Assembly: GCA_964604705.1 (NCBI GenBank)
Contig: CAZSAP010000006.1
Coordinates: 186,001 to 250,000, forward strand
From: JAAXVQ01 sp964604705
GTDB taxonomy: Bacteria; Oederibacteriota; JAAXVQ01
DNA length: 64,000 nucleotides
Direction: 5' to 3'
Within the stretch, counting starts at the first letter, position 1. The number at the start of each line of letters is the position of its first letter. A program made the position numbers and the translations under genes. The notes below the pieces were generated by a model. It had not been told where the DNA came from. It worked only from the letters and a program-made list of their open reading frames with translations, and searched no databases. Positions 9,301-19,400 of the stretch are shown one piece after another.

Positions 9301-11609
9301 GGACAAGTATTCCAAAACGTGGGATTGGTATACGGCATGGTGGCCATACCCTTGGATTTGGCCAAAGCGACAGACTGTTTGAAATCCGCATCATTGCCGT
9401 AAGTGGGGTCTACAGGCCAGTAATCCGGCATATGCCGATCAAAGCCTTCCAACCACCAAGTAACGTAATGAATGATCGTGCCTTTGGGAAGGTCGTCATA
9501 ATATTTTTTCAAATATTCAAAATCGCGATTCAAATCCAAAGAGATCTTCAACAAAACGCCGTTGGTAACTTTATTGAACAACGCCCGTCCCAACTTATCC
9601 ACGGCCAAGGACGCCTTGGTCAATTTATTGTCTTTCTTATAATGTTTAAGCGCTACTTCGACTTGTTCACCAAACACAAACCGAAGGGGCTGACTTACCC
9701 AGGATTGACGCGGATGAATATACGTAACCCAGCCGTGTTCGAAAGCACCACTCTCACCTTTGGCCGGCGAGTATCCTACGTTTACACGAGTGGCCATAAT
9801 CGGCTTATCGGCCCACAAGAGATAGATCGCCAATTGCCCGCCGTCACGCATGGTCCAACTGACAAAATCCGAGAATAATTTCGGGTAATTGGTCTTCATC
9901 TGACGCTTATCTTTAAAAAATTTCTGATTGAACGCCACACCAATGCCCCACGGGAAATAGAAACGATCCATTTTCCGGTAATCAAAACAAACCTTGGGCA
10001 TGTCCACAGCCGTTACGATTTTATCTTCACCGTTACGGAAGCTTGCGCTCAGATCAAAATAATTTTGACGCGTAAATTCGAGATTGATCAGCATTTGTGA
10101 AGCGCCTCGTTCATAGTTCAGGCGCAACGTGTTGGATGATTTAAGCCACTCGTAGGTGAAACGCCCACCAGGCCCAGCGATGAAATCTTGGGCGTTCATG
10201 TAATCTTCATTTTTAAACATCAACCGCCAGAGATACGGTTGCTCGCTGCCTAAAGACACCTGCGAATTATGCGCCTTATCCAGCATTGAGATCAAGGCTC
10301 CGGTTTGACGATTCAAAGTCACTTCGTAATTGGCATTCCCGACGATCAAACGATCTCCACTGTCGGTAAAAGCCGGGTCCTCATTCTTCACCGTGGTCGC
10401 TTTCACCTTGTAGGCGTCCCCGTATAAACTAAATAAACTGCCCTTGTCCACGCCCTCTGATTTCTTCTTGAATTCATTGCCCAAGGGCCGATTGACCGCG
10501 GGTTGTGGCACGGCCAACGGCGGCGGGGGAGCAATCAATTGCGAAGACACGAAGCCCGCGAGCAATTTCATGTTTCCCTTGCCGACAAACTTCACGGTGT
10601 AAAATTCAATTTCACGACCTTTGTTGGGTATCTGCGGATTGTCCGTTGTAACCCCGAGCTTCACCACAAATGATTGTGGTCCCTGCAAATAGTCCAATTC
10701 CTTGCCTACGTTGAAAACATACTGACCTGGCTGCAAAATAACCGGCTTAAGCCGATAGTACCCACCGCGAAACTGCGGCCCCTCGAAAATAATGTACATT
10801 TGCGCGGTAAGATTGCGCACACTTACTTCCATGGAAGGATAATCTGCAAAATCAACATCCACGGCTTTATAAACGCAGCCGTAGCACTGATCTGAGGACG
10901 CACCTACCAGCTTCAAGGTTTTATCTTTGCCTTTGGCCAAAAATGCACCGGCACTTCCCCCGCTGTCCCAGCGACTGTTCCACCCTAATGACGCCGATTC
11001 CTGCGCCTCTGCATCACTCCCGGTTTGCAGTACAGGCGGAGGAATAATGCGCGCATCGGTCTTACTGGCCAGTCGAATACTGCTGAACTTTGCGGAAAGA
11101 CCCTTGTTGGCAGGTCGCTCGTTGGTGGTCAAGCCGATTTCCAAGCGGATACGCCGCAAGCCTTTTAAACCGCAAGCTTTGCGGATGTTATACGCCCGTT
11201 TTCCAATCTGACGAGTTCCCTCTTCCACTTTAATGTAGCCGGTTTCAAAATTCGGATTTTCAACAATGATGTACCAATCGGTATTGCAGGCGGCTGAATC
11301 AACCTCGAGGTAGGGGTATTTGTCCAAATCCCAATCAATGTGTTGATAAACCGTTCCATAATTGCGTTCATTCGAGGTACCAATGACCGATGCATAATTT
11401 CCGTCGACTTCGATTTTCGCGCCGGCCGGTGACCCGTCATCCCACGTATCACGCCATTTTTCCAACGACCGATGTCCGGAGTCAAACAAAACTGCACGGG
11501 TTGCCCCATTCCCTGATCCATTACCATTGCTTTTTTCAGCCGATGCAACCGGCGCCAACATGCTGACCAAAAATGAAAACATGAGTCCTACCGACACATA
11601 CTTGCGCAT
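6396..11609 (-). CDS. Large secreted multidomain glycosidase-like protein (DUF6259-like)
   Basis: The open frame extends further upstream, but the ATG at 11609 is chosen: it starts a clean signal peptide (MRKYVSVGLM to VASA, 24 residues) and has AAGGAGG 12 bases before it. That gives 1737 residues. In order: two carbohydrate-binding-like sandwiches (about 40-185 and 205-350; the first carries SLEKWRD), a beta-sandwich (about 420-690), a TIM-barrel region (about 710-1015) with YVTWWLEGFD, DMLFLDQIGAR and LYTEQGYDRL, then Ig-like NEW3-type domains (about 1265-1480), and a galactose-mutarotase-like sandwich at the end (about 1490-1737). The barrel recalls DUF6259 and related glycosidase families; candidate acidic residues are the Asp in FLDQIG and the Glu in YTEQG. 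Substrate unknown. Its position with sugar transporter genes supports extracellular polysaccharide breakdown. Confidence 0.8.
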   Translation of the reverse strand: MRKYVSVGLMFSFLVSMLAPVASAEKSNGNGSGNGATRAVLFDSGHRSLEKWRDTWDDGSPAGAKIEVDGNYASVIGTSNERNYGTVYQHIDWDLDKYPYLEVDSAACNTDWYIIVENPNFETGYIKVEEGTRQIGKRAYNIRKACGLKGLRRIRLEIGLTTNERPANKGLSAKFSSIRLASKTDARIIPPPVLQTGSDAEAQESASLGWNSRWDSGGSAGAFLAKGKDKTLKLVGASSDQCYGCVYKAVDVDFADYPSMEVSVRNLTAQMYIIFEGPQFRGGYYRLKPVILQPGQYVFNVGKELDYLQGPQSFVVKLGVTTDNPQIPNKGREIEFYTVKFVGKGNMKLLAGFVSSQLIAPPPPLAVPQPAVNRPLGNEFKKKSEGVDKGSLFSLYGDAYKVKATTVKNEDPAFTDSGDRLIVGNANYEVTLNRQTGALISMLDKAHNSQVSLGSEQPYLWRLMFKNEDYMNAQDFIAGPGGRFTYEWLKSSNTLRLNYERGASQMLINLEFTRQNYFDLSASFRNGEDKIVTAVDMPKVCFDYRKMDRFYFPWGIGVAFNQKFFKDKRQMKTNYPKLFSDFVSWTMRDGGQLAIYLLWADKPIMATRVNVGYSPAKGESGAFEHGWVTYIHPRQSWVSQPLRFVFGEQVEVALKHYKKDNKLTKASLAVDKLGRALFNKVTNGVLLKISLDLNRDFEYLKKYYDDLPKGTIIHYVTWWLEGFDRHMPDYWPVDPTYGNDADFKQSVALAKSKGMATMPYTNPTFWNTCPTLKKLGGPEEVASKNLKGEVIFEVYPSGGSGWATSPRHPDVKKNMEFVTDKFFKEYKMDMLFLDQIGARFVYYDTNSTLGNPADYCQAWLERVQENVKRGGPLYTEQGYDRLVPYIAGFCGLVSFTFPESKDHNSWWGENSWEYFPMAQYLSHENVLFYHHNLAHEVFADSDKKISFYLVQGYNMYTARWVSQWANQKKWFYVIDRLQKSIASRYAGKPLLNFSQPEPQRLYWAAYPDLGILANISDVHEKNVLNHTVAKNGFIATNRTGTFLAGLFTRLYGFRLAKEQYLIIETTDKKITVQQLQAQSSLLTVPRPAHWKLDEAISVYQGSNKVVLVATTPQTVTFYTDGSVASDGPVTYSVEYDSGYKPPCSVNIRIPQGTASANTEVNLGMEALNLTSGRLDNARLVLSAWLVKRNMPVIDAKAGYLTLAPDQNFKTKPVSIMGNGYLSAEFPLQIPSTASAGDMVWLKGELVTQGSKGQTVMVSQSIIPVVSPFEITVQPAKEKMTADAQTTVEVMLKNNFSSAVKGDLELDIPANWTGANRRSVTVAPGATSKNTFTVNTPALDDKKVFELSASFKVDKNVTETTPVKVEVVPLWRVLSIEGIRMLVPGQKSKCVLRLIAQPEKAASGTIVLSPSSGLLLERKEIPFNVPEGGYQNIEFNVTAMGNSDQSMTIEVRAQEGTKTISVEYPVVKAGDARALAGDLMNRGDHDILMGNSEVEIQAQREMGGRILNYYYRKSGANMLYQNYPNINRIEGDGNWIEYGGLNDWFPEGWPGYVWNDVWTAQIIKGSGDEAVVKMTTQTKNGLLLERTFVLPGQGRKLRIDYKIRNLTDVPRKYLWYNHPDLCPGPDRYAGENHRIIVPIADPKKPGKETLSITKFIGKIGKDTYVPNAGWVVALNQGTKDYFMQMFDPDQVKEIGVWQDANFYTMELLSKEEKLGPGESRGFTIYYIVGNNDWKEELK

Positions 11610-11643
11610 GAACGTGGAAAGCCTCCTTCGATGTTTACCCCGA

Positions 11644-12477
11644 TTATCCTTTGACGGCTCCGGCGGTGATTCCTTTAATGATGTACTTGGACAAGAAGAA
11701 ATAAATGACCAACAACGGAATGGTTGCAATGGTCAAGCCTGCCATCAACAGAGAGTAATCCGTAAGATGCTCCCCCTGGAACACCATGATCCCGCGCTGA
11801 ATGGGCATGAGATCACGGTTGTTGATAATGATTAACGCCAGTAAGAATTCATTCCAAACAGCCAAGACGGTAAAAATGGAAACCGTCGCAATGGCAGGCT
11901 TGGACAACGGCAAAAAGATCTTCCAATACAAGTCAAATTTGTTGCACCCATCAATGACTGCCGCTTCTTCGATTTCCTTTGGAATGTCTTCAAAAAAGGT
12001 TTTTAAGATGAAAATGCCCAAGGCCAAACCCGCATTGGTATAAGGCAAAATCAAACCCAGACGCGTGTCGGCCAAGCCCAGCTTAATCAAGAGCACATAC
12101 AACGGAATAAATGCCCCCGGAATCGGAATCATGAGCGAGCCAACGAAAAGCAGATAAAACAAATTACGCCCCGCAAATCGGAAGCGAGCAAACACATACG
12201 CGGCCATGGAAGCAAAGAACAGGACCAATCCCAAGGTCACAATGGTGTAAAACAAGCTGTTGAAGAAATACACCCCGAACGAACCCACCTTCCAGGCGGT
12301 GGCATAATTCATAAAGTTCCAAGCTTGCGGGATCAACGAAATGTTGGTAAACACTTCATTCTTTCCTTTAAGCGAAGAAGCAAACATCCACATCAAAGGA
12401 AAAACACTGACAAACGTCCAAAAAATCAAAATAACATGGACCGGAATATTGGCAATGGCTTTACGACTAAGCTTCAT
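11644..12477 (-). CDS. Sugar ABC transporter permease, MalG type
   Basis: A 277-residue inner-membrane protein with six predicted helices. It has the signature FPLMWMFASSLKG after the first helix and the cytoplasmic EAA loop EEAAVIDGCNKFDLYWKI that docks on the transporter ATPase. Two consecutive ATGs exist (12480 and 12477). The second is preferred because GGAG lies 7 bases upstream of it and only 4 upstream of the first. It follows the MalF-type permease by about 30 bases and precedes the glycosidase-like gene by 34. No ATPase gene is found in this operon, so a shared MsmX/MalK-type subunit encoded elsewhere is expected. Confidence 0.94.
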   Translation of the reverse strand: MKLSRKAIANIPVHVILIFWTFVSVFPLMWMFASSLKGKNEVFTNISLIPQAWNFMNYATAWKVGSFGVYFFNSLFYTIVTLGLVLFFASMAAYVFARFRFAGRNLFYLLFVGSLMIPIPGAFIPLYVLLIKLGLADTRLGLILPYTNAGLALGIFILKTFFEDIPKEIEEAAVIDGCNKFDLYWKIFLPLSKPAIATVSIFTVLAVWNEFLLALIIINNRDLMPIQRGIMVFQGEHLTDYSLLMAGLTIATIPLLVIYFFLSKYIIKGITAGAVKG

Positions 12478-12508
12478 CATTCGTCTCCTATACCTTTCTT
12501 TATATAAA

Positions 12509-13411
12509 CTATCGAGAGTCCATCGCGCGGCTAAGCCGTAGCTGCGCCATGGACAAAATAAGCAAGATCAATCCTAAAATCACAGCTTCGGCGGTGGCAT
12601 ATCCAAACTGGAAAGATTCAAACGCGGTCTTATAGATACGCGTTACCGGCACTTCGGTATGGAACCCGGGTCCCCCGTTGGTCATGGCCATAATTAGGGG
12701 AAACGTTTGCATGGTTCCTAAAAGAGTCAGAATCGAAACCAAGGTTGCCGTCGGAATCAATGAAGGCAGAGTGATATGAATGAACCGTTGCCAAGCGTTG
12801 GCCCCATCAACCTGCGCAGCCTCAAACAGCTCCACGGGGATGACCTGCAAGCCAGCCAAGAACAACAAAAAGGCATTGCCCAACCCCTGCCAGCTTTGAA
12901 CAATGGACACGGAGAGCAATGCGGTTTTAGGATCGGCCAACCACGGACGGGTCAAGTTTTCCAGCCCAATCATGCGCAGCCAATAATTCAAAATTCCGTA
13001 TTCATGATTGTAGATAAACCGCCAAATCAACCCGACCACGATCAAGGAGAGCACCGGCGGGATGTAAAACACCAGACGATAGAAATTTTTGGCCTTGAGA
13101 TCCCGATCCACCAGAACCGCAAGAAACAGCGCGACGAGATTTTGGGCGAACATCGCAAACATCGCGATTAAAACGGCGTTCCACATAGAAAGCCACCAGA
13201 TCTTATCCTTGGTGAAAATCTCAATGTAGTTGCCGAGTCCAATAAATGAAGGGTTGTTGGAAATACCGTCCCAGCGGAAAAAGCTTATTTTAAATGTTTC
13301 CAAAAAGGGATACATACCAAACACCATGTAAATCAGAAACGCCGGAAGAATAAAGAGGTAAACCCCCCAATGGCGTTTGGTTTCCTTCCAGTGAAAATTA
13401 ATACCTAACAT
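12509..13411 (-). CDS. Sugar ABC transporter permease, MalF/UgpA type
   Basis: A 300-residue inner-membrane permease. The N-terminal helix (WGVYLFILPAFLIYMVFGMYP) and the following TFKISFFRWDG stretch are typical of UgpA/MalF-like proteins. The EAA loop is LFEAAQVDGANAWQRFIHIT. It lacks the extra large periplasmic loop of enteric MalF, as is usual in this subfamily. ATG start with AAGGGGG 7 bases upstream. It is the first transporter gene in the operon, 12 bases after the PorV-like barrel gene, linking outer-membrane and inner-membrane steps of uptake. Confidence 0.94.
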   Translation of the reverse strand: MLGINFHWKETKRHWGVYLFILPAFLIYMVFGMYPFLETFKISFFRWDGISNNPSFIGLGNYIEIFTKDKIWWLSMWNAVLIAMFAMFAQNLVALFLAVLVDRDLKAKNFYRLVFYIPPVLSLIVVGLIWRFIYNHEYGILNYWLRMIGLENLTRPWLADPKTALLSVSIVQSWQGLGNAFLLFLAGLQVIPVELFEAAQVDGANAWQRFIHITLPSLIPTATLVSILTLLGTMQTFPLIMAMTNGGPGFHTEVPVTRIYKTAFESFQFGYATAEAVILGLILLILSMAQLRLSRAMDSR

Positions 13412-13423
13412 CGACAGCCCCCT

Positions 13424-14359
13424 TTAATAAATTAACCCGAGTGTGAACAGCTGCAACCCTTCGTAGCTGGTATCACTCCAGGTAATGATTTTATACGCGT
13501 AATCCACGCGAATATTGTATGCGGCCACGGCCGTTTGCAATCCCACACCCAACGCCACGCCTTCGTTGCTCCCGGCTGCGGAAGTATAGCCGATCCGTCC
13601 GGAAAACGTCTCAGCGTAGGTAAACTCCGCACCCAGATGCACGCCGGTCACGGCCTCCGTGGTCTCTTCCACTTCCCCAACCACAAAAAAGTTTTCCAAA
13701 GTTCCAGAAAGCAAATAATATTTTCCAGAGAGCGCCACCCGTAACGGCAACGGATCGGCCTCGGTATCAAACTTCATGGGTGTGCCCGCATTCCGGACCG
13801 CCAGACCCACAACCACGTCCGGCATGGCCTCCCATAACGCCCCGGCATCCAACGCAACCGCATTGGCCGAGTAGGAACCCAACACTGAATTCATAAACTT
13901 CAAACTTACACCGTACGACAAACCGCTCAGCCACTCGCGCCCAGAACGGGCCCAGGAAGCCATAAACAATTTATCATTGGCTTCCACACTGGGAGCATCA
14001 TTGCCGGCATCGTTGAGCGTGGGCATACCATGATACACTAAAGTCGCGCCAAATACACCTAAGTCTGTCCAGGGAAACGCAATATTTAAGTTCTCGGTAT
14101 AGTCCTGCCCCAGCCCGCCTTGGTGCGTAAAGAGCCCCTTAATCCGTTTGATCGAGTACAGGCCGGCCGGATTGTAGTACACCACCCCAGGGTCATCCGT
14201 GAGCGTACTCCCTGCCCCGCCCAAAGCCGTATTGCGCGCCGTGTTGGCGGTCACCAACAACAAGCCTCCGCTGGTTCCCACCGAGGCCGCCTGGGCGCCC
14301 AGGGTACCCAGCAACCAAACACTGCACATCATTATGAGAAGACGCTGCGTTTTCATCAT
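13424..14359 (-). CDS. PorV/PorQ-like outer-membrane beta-barrel protein
   Basis: The start at 14359 (MMKTQRLLIMM) is chosen over the longer frame because it begins a signal peptide ending AQA near residue 24 and overlaps the TGA stop of the preceding gene as ATGATGA. That gives 311 residues. The mature N terminus has the hallmark of the UPF0164/PorV family: TARNTALGGAGSTLTDDPG then VVYYNPAGL. Alternating strands run to the end (LQLFTLGLIY). PorV-type barrels serve in type IX secretion in Bacteroidota; in candidate phyla their role is unclear. The tight coupling to a gene for a protein with a C-terminal FlgD-type domain suggests that the two work together, as in the second such pair at 30.5-33.2 kb. 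Confidence 0.85.
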   Translation of the reverse strand: MMKTQRLLIMMCSVWLLGTLGAQAASVGTSGGLLLVTANTARNTALGGAGSTLTDDPGVVYYNPAGLYSIKRIKGLFTHQGGLGQDYTENLNIAFPWTDLGVFGATLVYHGMPTLNDAGNDAPSVEANDKLFMASWARSGREWLSGLSYGVSLKFMNSVLGSYSANAVALDAGALWEAMPDVVVGLAVRNAGTPMKFDTEADPLPLRVALSGKYYLLSGTLENFFVVGEVEETTEAVTGVHLGAEFTYAETFSGRIGYTSAAGSNEGVALGVGLQTAVAAYNIRVDYAYKIITWSDTSYEGLQLFTLGLIY

Positions 14360-16401
14360 CGCACCACCGCCACTCGGATGTTTTGACGATAGACATCGGT
14401 CTCCAACCGGATAATGTACACCCCGCTGGCGACCCAGTTTCCTGCGTCGTTTTTCCCATCCCATTCAATGCTGCCGTAAATCGTATCGGTAACGTCTTTT
14501 TCTTCCAAGGTCCGGATGGTCTGACCGGCCAGATTGAAAACCGTTATTTTATACTTGTTGGGGCGTTCTACGCCATAATAAAGTTTTAGAGGGCCATCCT
14601 TGGGCAAGAACAAATTCACCGCCGGGCGGAAATTATTGGTGACTGGGGTTAGCGTGGCCGTAGGTGAAGCCGTGGGCGTCGAAGTGATCCCCAAACGGAC
14701 ATAGTCCAGGGTAACATTGTTGGTTCCGCCAGCGTTATCCAAACGCAATTTGATTGAGTAGGTATGTGTCCCAGACAAGGCTGCCGTATTCAAAGCAGGA
14801 ATGTTTCGCGTGTAAACACCCGGTGACGTAATCACCGCGCCTAGGTCGTAGGCGGTATACGGGGCCGTTTCCATCTGCAAGCCCAAGAAAAGCTTAGTGT
14901 TCGGAGCAATATCCGAAACCTTGACTTCAAGTTCTTGGTAAGCATTAAAATCCGTGGTTAAGATTTTGGAAAGCACTTTCCCATATCCAGCCGAGGTGTT
15001 GGCAACCAAGGCCAAGGTATCCGCTTGCCGTTTGATGGTTGCTTGATAGCCAGGGTTGGTGGTCTCATCCCGCCAATCCGGTGGTATAACCGGCGCAATG
15101 CCGTTGGTGAAATGATCCAAGAAAACGTTTTCAACTGGAATTGGAGTCAAGGTTACTGTAGCGGTCGGGGTTGCTGGCAGGGTATGCATGATCTGAATAC
15201 GATCAATGGTACACGTCGTCCCCGCTGAACCATTGGCCCAAACTACGATCTTGAAGGATTGGGCTCCACTAAAGCTGGCCAAAGCTGCGTAGTTGAAAAT
15301 ATAAGTGCCAGGCTGTGTATAGTATGGGCCGAGTCCATCAGTCGTCTGGTTTAGATTCGTTACCGCTCCACCTTTATCAACCTGAAAACTCAAACTCGAA
15401 GACGCAGAAATCCCTGCGATATCAATCCGCAAGTAAGGATAATACGTAGTATTTATCCCTACTAAATCAGTGGTGTTTTGAGCTTTCCCATAAGTACCCG
15501 AGGTTATGGTCAGATACGCATACCCACCTGAGGCCACCATGTTTATATTTGCATCGGGGGTCCATCCCGTGGGAGGTGACCCGGCAGTGCTGAAGGGTTC
15601 ATCGTAAATAACTTCCGGTACTCCGGACGTTGCTGTTGCCGTTTGTGTGGCTGTAAAGGTCTGGGTTTGAGTCCGTGTTATAGTGGCCGTAGGTGTTACC
15701 GTGGCAGTCACCGAAATCGTGGCGGTCGAAGTATGCGTGGGTGTGTTGGTCGGAGTTAGGGATTGATTCGGCGTTGGGGAAACCGTTGGCGAGTTCGTTT
15801 GGGTAGCAGATATGGTCGGCGTGGGAGATACGGTTAAGGTTGCCGTAGGTGTATGCGTGAGGGTAAATGTGGATGTAGGCGTGGGTGTGTTGGGGAGCAA
15901 AATGCGTACGGAATCAATAACGATCGATCCGCCCGTTCCTTCCACAACAAATTCAATGCCCATATTCTTCGTACCACTCCAGCCACCGCTCAAGGTTGGA
16001 ATATCAATCAAGTATGTTCCCGGAACAGTAATCGCCGTGGCACTGACATGCTCTTCCCAAGGCGCAGGAATAAACACGCCCACCTTAAGCCCGCCGGAAT
16101 TCACTGCTTGAACCACCACTTCCAGCTTGGGATAGGCGGTCACATCCACATTTTGCGAGAACGAAAGTACTTTTCCCCAGGTCTGCCCTGCAATCACCGT
16201 CACGTTTACATAACTATCTGTAACATTGTAATTGATCAATGCATGATTGTTGGAATCGTTCCGGTCATCGTACCACCCTGCTGGCTGTGTTCCCGGGGTA
16301 CCACCTGTAAAATGTTCCAACCAAAAATCAGTTGCCCAAACACTGGCAGCCGTCCCTAAAAGGACGGCCACCAGCAAGAGACTCAACTTCAATACTTTCA
16401 T
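14356..16401 (-). CDS. Secreted protein with three CBM-like domains and C-terminal FlgD-Ig domain
   Basis: 681 residues: signal peptide (about 1-23), a CBM-like sandwich (25-168), a long Thr/Pro/Ser linker (about 170-262), a second sandwich (265-410), a short linker, a third sandwich (427-572) carrying DWRDETTNPGYQ and YGKVLSK, another Thr-Pro linker, and a FlgD-Ig-like C-terminal domain (about 590-681) with SIEWDGKNDAG and SGVYIIRLE. The linkers are of the kind that is often O-glycosylated. FlgD-Ig tails of this form are used as secretion/attachment signals in type IX systems and are common on candidate-phylum surface proteins. The stop overlaps the start of the PorV-like gene. Likely a surface glycan-binding protein; no catalytic domain is seen. 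Confidence 0.83.
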   Translation of the reverse strand: MKVLKLSLLLVAVLLGTAASVWATDFWLEHFTGGTPGTQPAGWYDDRNDSNNHALINYNVTDSYVNVTVIAGQTWGKVLSFSQNVDVTAYPKLEVVVQAVNSGGLKVGVFIPAPWEEHVSATAITVPGTYLIDIPTLSGGWSGTKNMGIEFVVEGTGGSIVIDSVRILLPNTPTPTSTFTLTHTPTATLTVSPTPTISATQTNSPTVSPTPNQSLTPTNTPTHTSTATISVTATVTPTATITRTQTQTFTATQTATATSGVPEVIYDEPFSTAGSPPTGWTPDANINMVASGGYAYLTITSGTYGKAQNTTDLVGINTTYYPYLRIDIAGISASSSLSFQVDKGGAVTNLNQTTDGLGPYYTQPGTYIFNYAALASFSGAQSFKIVVWANGSAGTTCTIDRIQIMHTLPATPTATVTLTPIPVENVFLDHFTNGIAPVIPPDWRDETTNPGYQATIKRQADTLALVANTSAGYGKVLSKILTTDFNAYQELEVKVSDIAPNTKLFLGLQMETAPYTAYDLGAVITSPGVYTRNIPALNTAALSGTHTYSIKLRLDNAGGTNNVTLDYVRLGITSTPTASPTATLTPVTNNFRPAVNLFLPKDGPLKLYYGVERPNKYKITVFNLAGQTIRTLEEKDVTDTIYGSIEWDGKNDAGNWVASGVYIIRLETDVYRQNIRVAVVR
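15635..15893 (-). repeat. Thr/Pro/Ser low-complexity linker coding repeat
   Basis: About 86 codons made almost only of Thr, Pro, Ser, Ala and Val, with irregular repeats such as TPTPTST, SPTPTIS and TNTPTHT. On the plus strand this reads as repeated GTxGGxGT-like units. It separates two sandwich domains. Such tracts are slippage-prone, so length variation between strains is expected. Confidence 0.85.
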
Positions 16402-16431
16402 ATTGCCACCCCCACGTTTGGGTTAAGCTGG

Positions 16432-19400
16432 TTAGAACGAAACCGTGACTTGCGCCCACAGAGCGCCCTGACCACTGTTCGCCCACTCTTCATACGGGTA
16501 ATACCATTTTTTCAATTCGTATTGAATACGTACAAATCCGCGTGGAATATTACGTACGATACCGATCCCCATAGAATCCTGGATCAAATACGGTTTGCCC
16601 ATTTTTGACAGCTGGCGAATTTCGCGACCAAAATCAACCGCCAGATTGTATTGATTCATAATCGGATAGCTGTTCTTCAAATAAAACTGATGAATCATCG
16701 GCATATCCAAATCTTTGCCTGGAGCGTAATCCTGCGGCAGGTAATAGGTATTGTACAGCGGGCACCAATTAAGTGGCCGCGTTCCATAATTTGCTTGGAC
16801 TACGTTAAACATACCTACATAAATCGGAGTGATTGACCATGCATCTAACAGATAATGCTTATACCGTACATCGACCACCGTTTCATTGCCGTAATCTGCC
16901 GTTTTCTCGCCTTGAAAGCGTTGGTTGATACGGTAACGGTCTAAGAACGTGGCTTTCAAACCCCAAGGTGTATCGTAATTAACTTGAATCGCGGGCGTAA
17001 CTACAAAATTATTGTTATAATCGTCTGTCGTCGTAATGGTCACATCCCACGGACTGTACATGTTGTATTGGGACGATATGTTATCGCTGATGTTAGCCAC
17101 ATACACACCGGCCTTAATGAACCAATCTTCAATATCCGTTTTAATGTAATTGAGTTGGAAATCAATGGTTTGATTGTGACCATTGGAGGAGATCCGTTTG
17201 ACATTCATGGCACGCAGTTCGGTTTCGATGTTGGAAGCCAGAGTACCTTCCAAGACTTGGCGCGGTACAAAAATCGAAACATCGTACCCTTGCTGATCGC
17301 GCCGATACGTGTAGTCAGGCTCATGATCGTTTTCCCGGCTGTCCAAGATCCCGTTGTGGTTACGATCGTCGGCTTCACTTAGCAAATAATCCTGCGGAAC
17401 GTACAGACCCACAGTGTATTCTTTGTCCGGAACTCCACGGTTGGAAAAATCACCGAACACCACACCGGATTTATCCTTAAAACCGTCAGGCAGCTTGGAG
17501 GCATTGTCGTTGTCATCCACAGCATTGTAGCCCTGCAAGGACGTATCGTAATCCGGCGACACATTGTACAGTGCCGCCTTCACCATGGCACCCGAGAAAC
17601 CGCGCGAAGCTTTAAGATAATACATGTTGGCTTGCCGATTTACCCGTTTCCCTTGAAACGTCTGGTTGTGCGCAATGGAGGCATCCACTTCACCGTCGAT
17701 GTTGATCCCCAACAGTTGCCCGCTGATATCCACACCCAAGACCGAACGGGCATTGGTGCCTTCAGTGGAATCGTACTTGCCGGCTTTTAAAGCCACCAAG
17801 ACCGCGCCGCAGTCGTAGGCTTGATTTGGAATGATGCTGCCGTTGGTATACGCCGACTGGTTAAACACCACCATGCTTGGATCGGTCAACCAGTTGGCGG
17901 CATCCGAAGATACCGACAACCGTACTGTACCCGTAACCGTAGAGGTGGTCTTGGGCAAGACCGCTCCGGCTTCGATGTTTCCCCCGACCGTGGCGATTTC
18001 CGAGGGTTCCAACAACTCACCGCTGGCGGGCTTGACCAACGGTACGCGATAAACAATGTAGCCGCCCTTGTTCATGCCCACCGCATTGTTAGGATCAATA
18101 TAGGCATTGCCTTTATCGTAGATGTAGCCGTTTCCGTTCGGTGGGGTAAGGTCGACCGTGATCAAGGTGCCATCGGTACCGGTGATGCGAATGTTATTGG
18201 TCTGGTTGTTGTTGTAGTACACGGTTTGATCGGTTAAATTTTCCACCTTGATATACACCGATGGAACATATTTCTTGTACGTATCTGACCCGACTTTTCC
18301 TTGCAACGAGGCGCTGTCCATCTCGCCGTTGCTCTTGGAAAGGTTGAGGGCCGTTAGACCTAAACGCAGCGAACCCGCAGAAAAGTTGAAAAAGTTCGTA
18401 ACCCGGGCACCGAGTAAATAGATATTGTCCTTGTAGTCGCCTTTGGACGTGTACAAACGCGTGCCCACAAACTTGAACTGCATGTCGTTAAGCTTGGGTT
18501 TCCATAAAAACCCACGCCCAGTCGAGGCTTTTTTCAGGGTGTTGTCTGTAAACATAGGGTCGTATACCGATCCCAACTGAAACATGTTCCCGGCATAAAA
18601 ATCCTGGAAACGGAGCAACGCAAAATTCCATTTGGGGTTAATGGCATTGCCGTACGGATCTTCCCAAGCCGTGCCATCAATGGCATTGACCATGTCATAC
18701 CCCAACGAAGCATAAATTTCTGTATCCTTCATTGGGGTAAGCGCCATATTCAGATACATTTTTTGGGCAATTTCCGAATAGCCAATATTTAAAAAACTGA
18801 AACCATATCGATCAGGTTGAATTATTTTTTGTCCAGCCGGTGGAGTACTATTATCCGGATACTTTTGCGTAGACAACAACCCATCGGTCCAAACGCCTCT
18901 GAAGGTTTGGTCCGCAACCCCGCTCACTTTCAATATATCGGCATTTTTGTCGGGTGCAACTTCCACCGGATTCACGGACATGACCGGGTTGAACAAACCT
19001 TGCATAGCGGACATCTTCTTAGAAAAACCAATGGCGGCGATGGTGGACTGAGCACTGGTGCCTTCCAGCCAGATCTCAATGAAGAACGCTTCCTTCTCGT
19101 TCCACCCAGTGGCTTCAGGCACGTTTACCACATACACGCCACGCCGTGAAAACTGCGGGATGACGGTGCGGAAATTATCCCGATTGCGCGCCTGCACAAA
19201 CTGAACTTTCATGTTCCCTTGTTCAAACTCACGTTCCAACTCGATTTCAAAATAGGGGTAGGCGGCCAGATCCACCACTATGGCTTTTTTGGGTGAACTG
19301 AACTTGCCATAAAAGGCTTTGTCCTTGAGTTTGATATGCAGACGGCCACCTTTTTTAGGCGTGGCAATAACGTTGCTGCCCTTCTCTACGGATTCATCCT

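Noticed and set aside
11610..11729. Upstream extension of the glycosidase-like gene
   Set aside because: The extra 40 residues precede a complete signal peptide and would bury it; the ATG at 11609 has a good ribosome-binding site.
15635..15893. CRISPR-like or tandem DNA repeat
   Set aside because: The repetition is irregular and explained by codons of a Thr/Pro linker; no constant repeat and spacer lengths.
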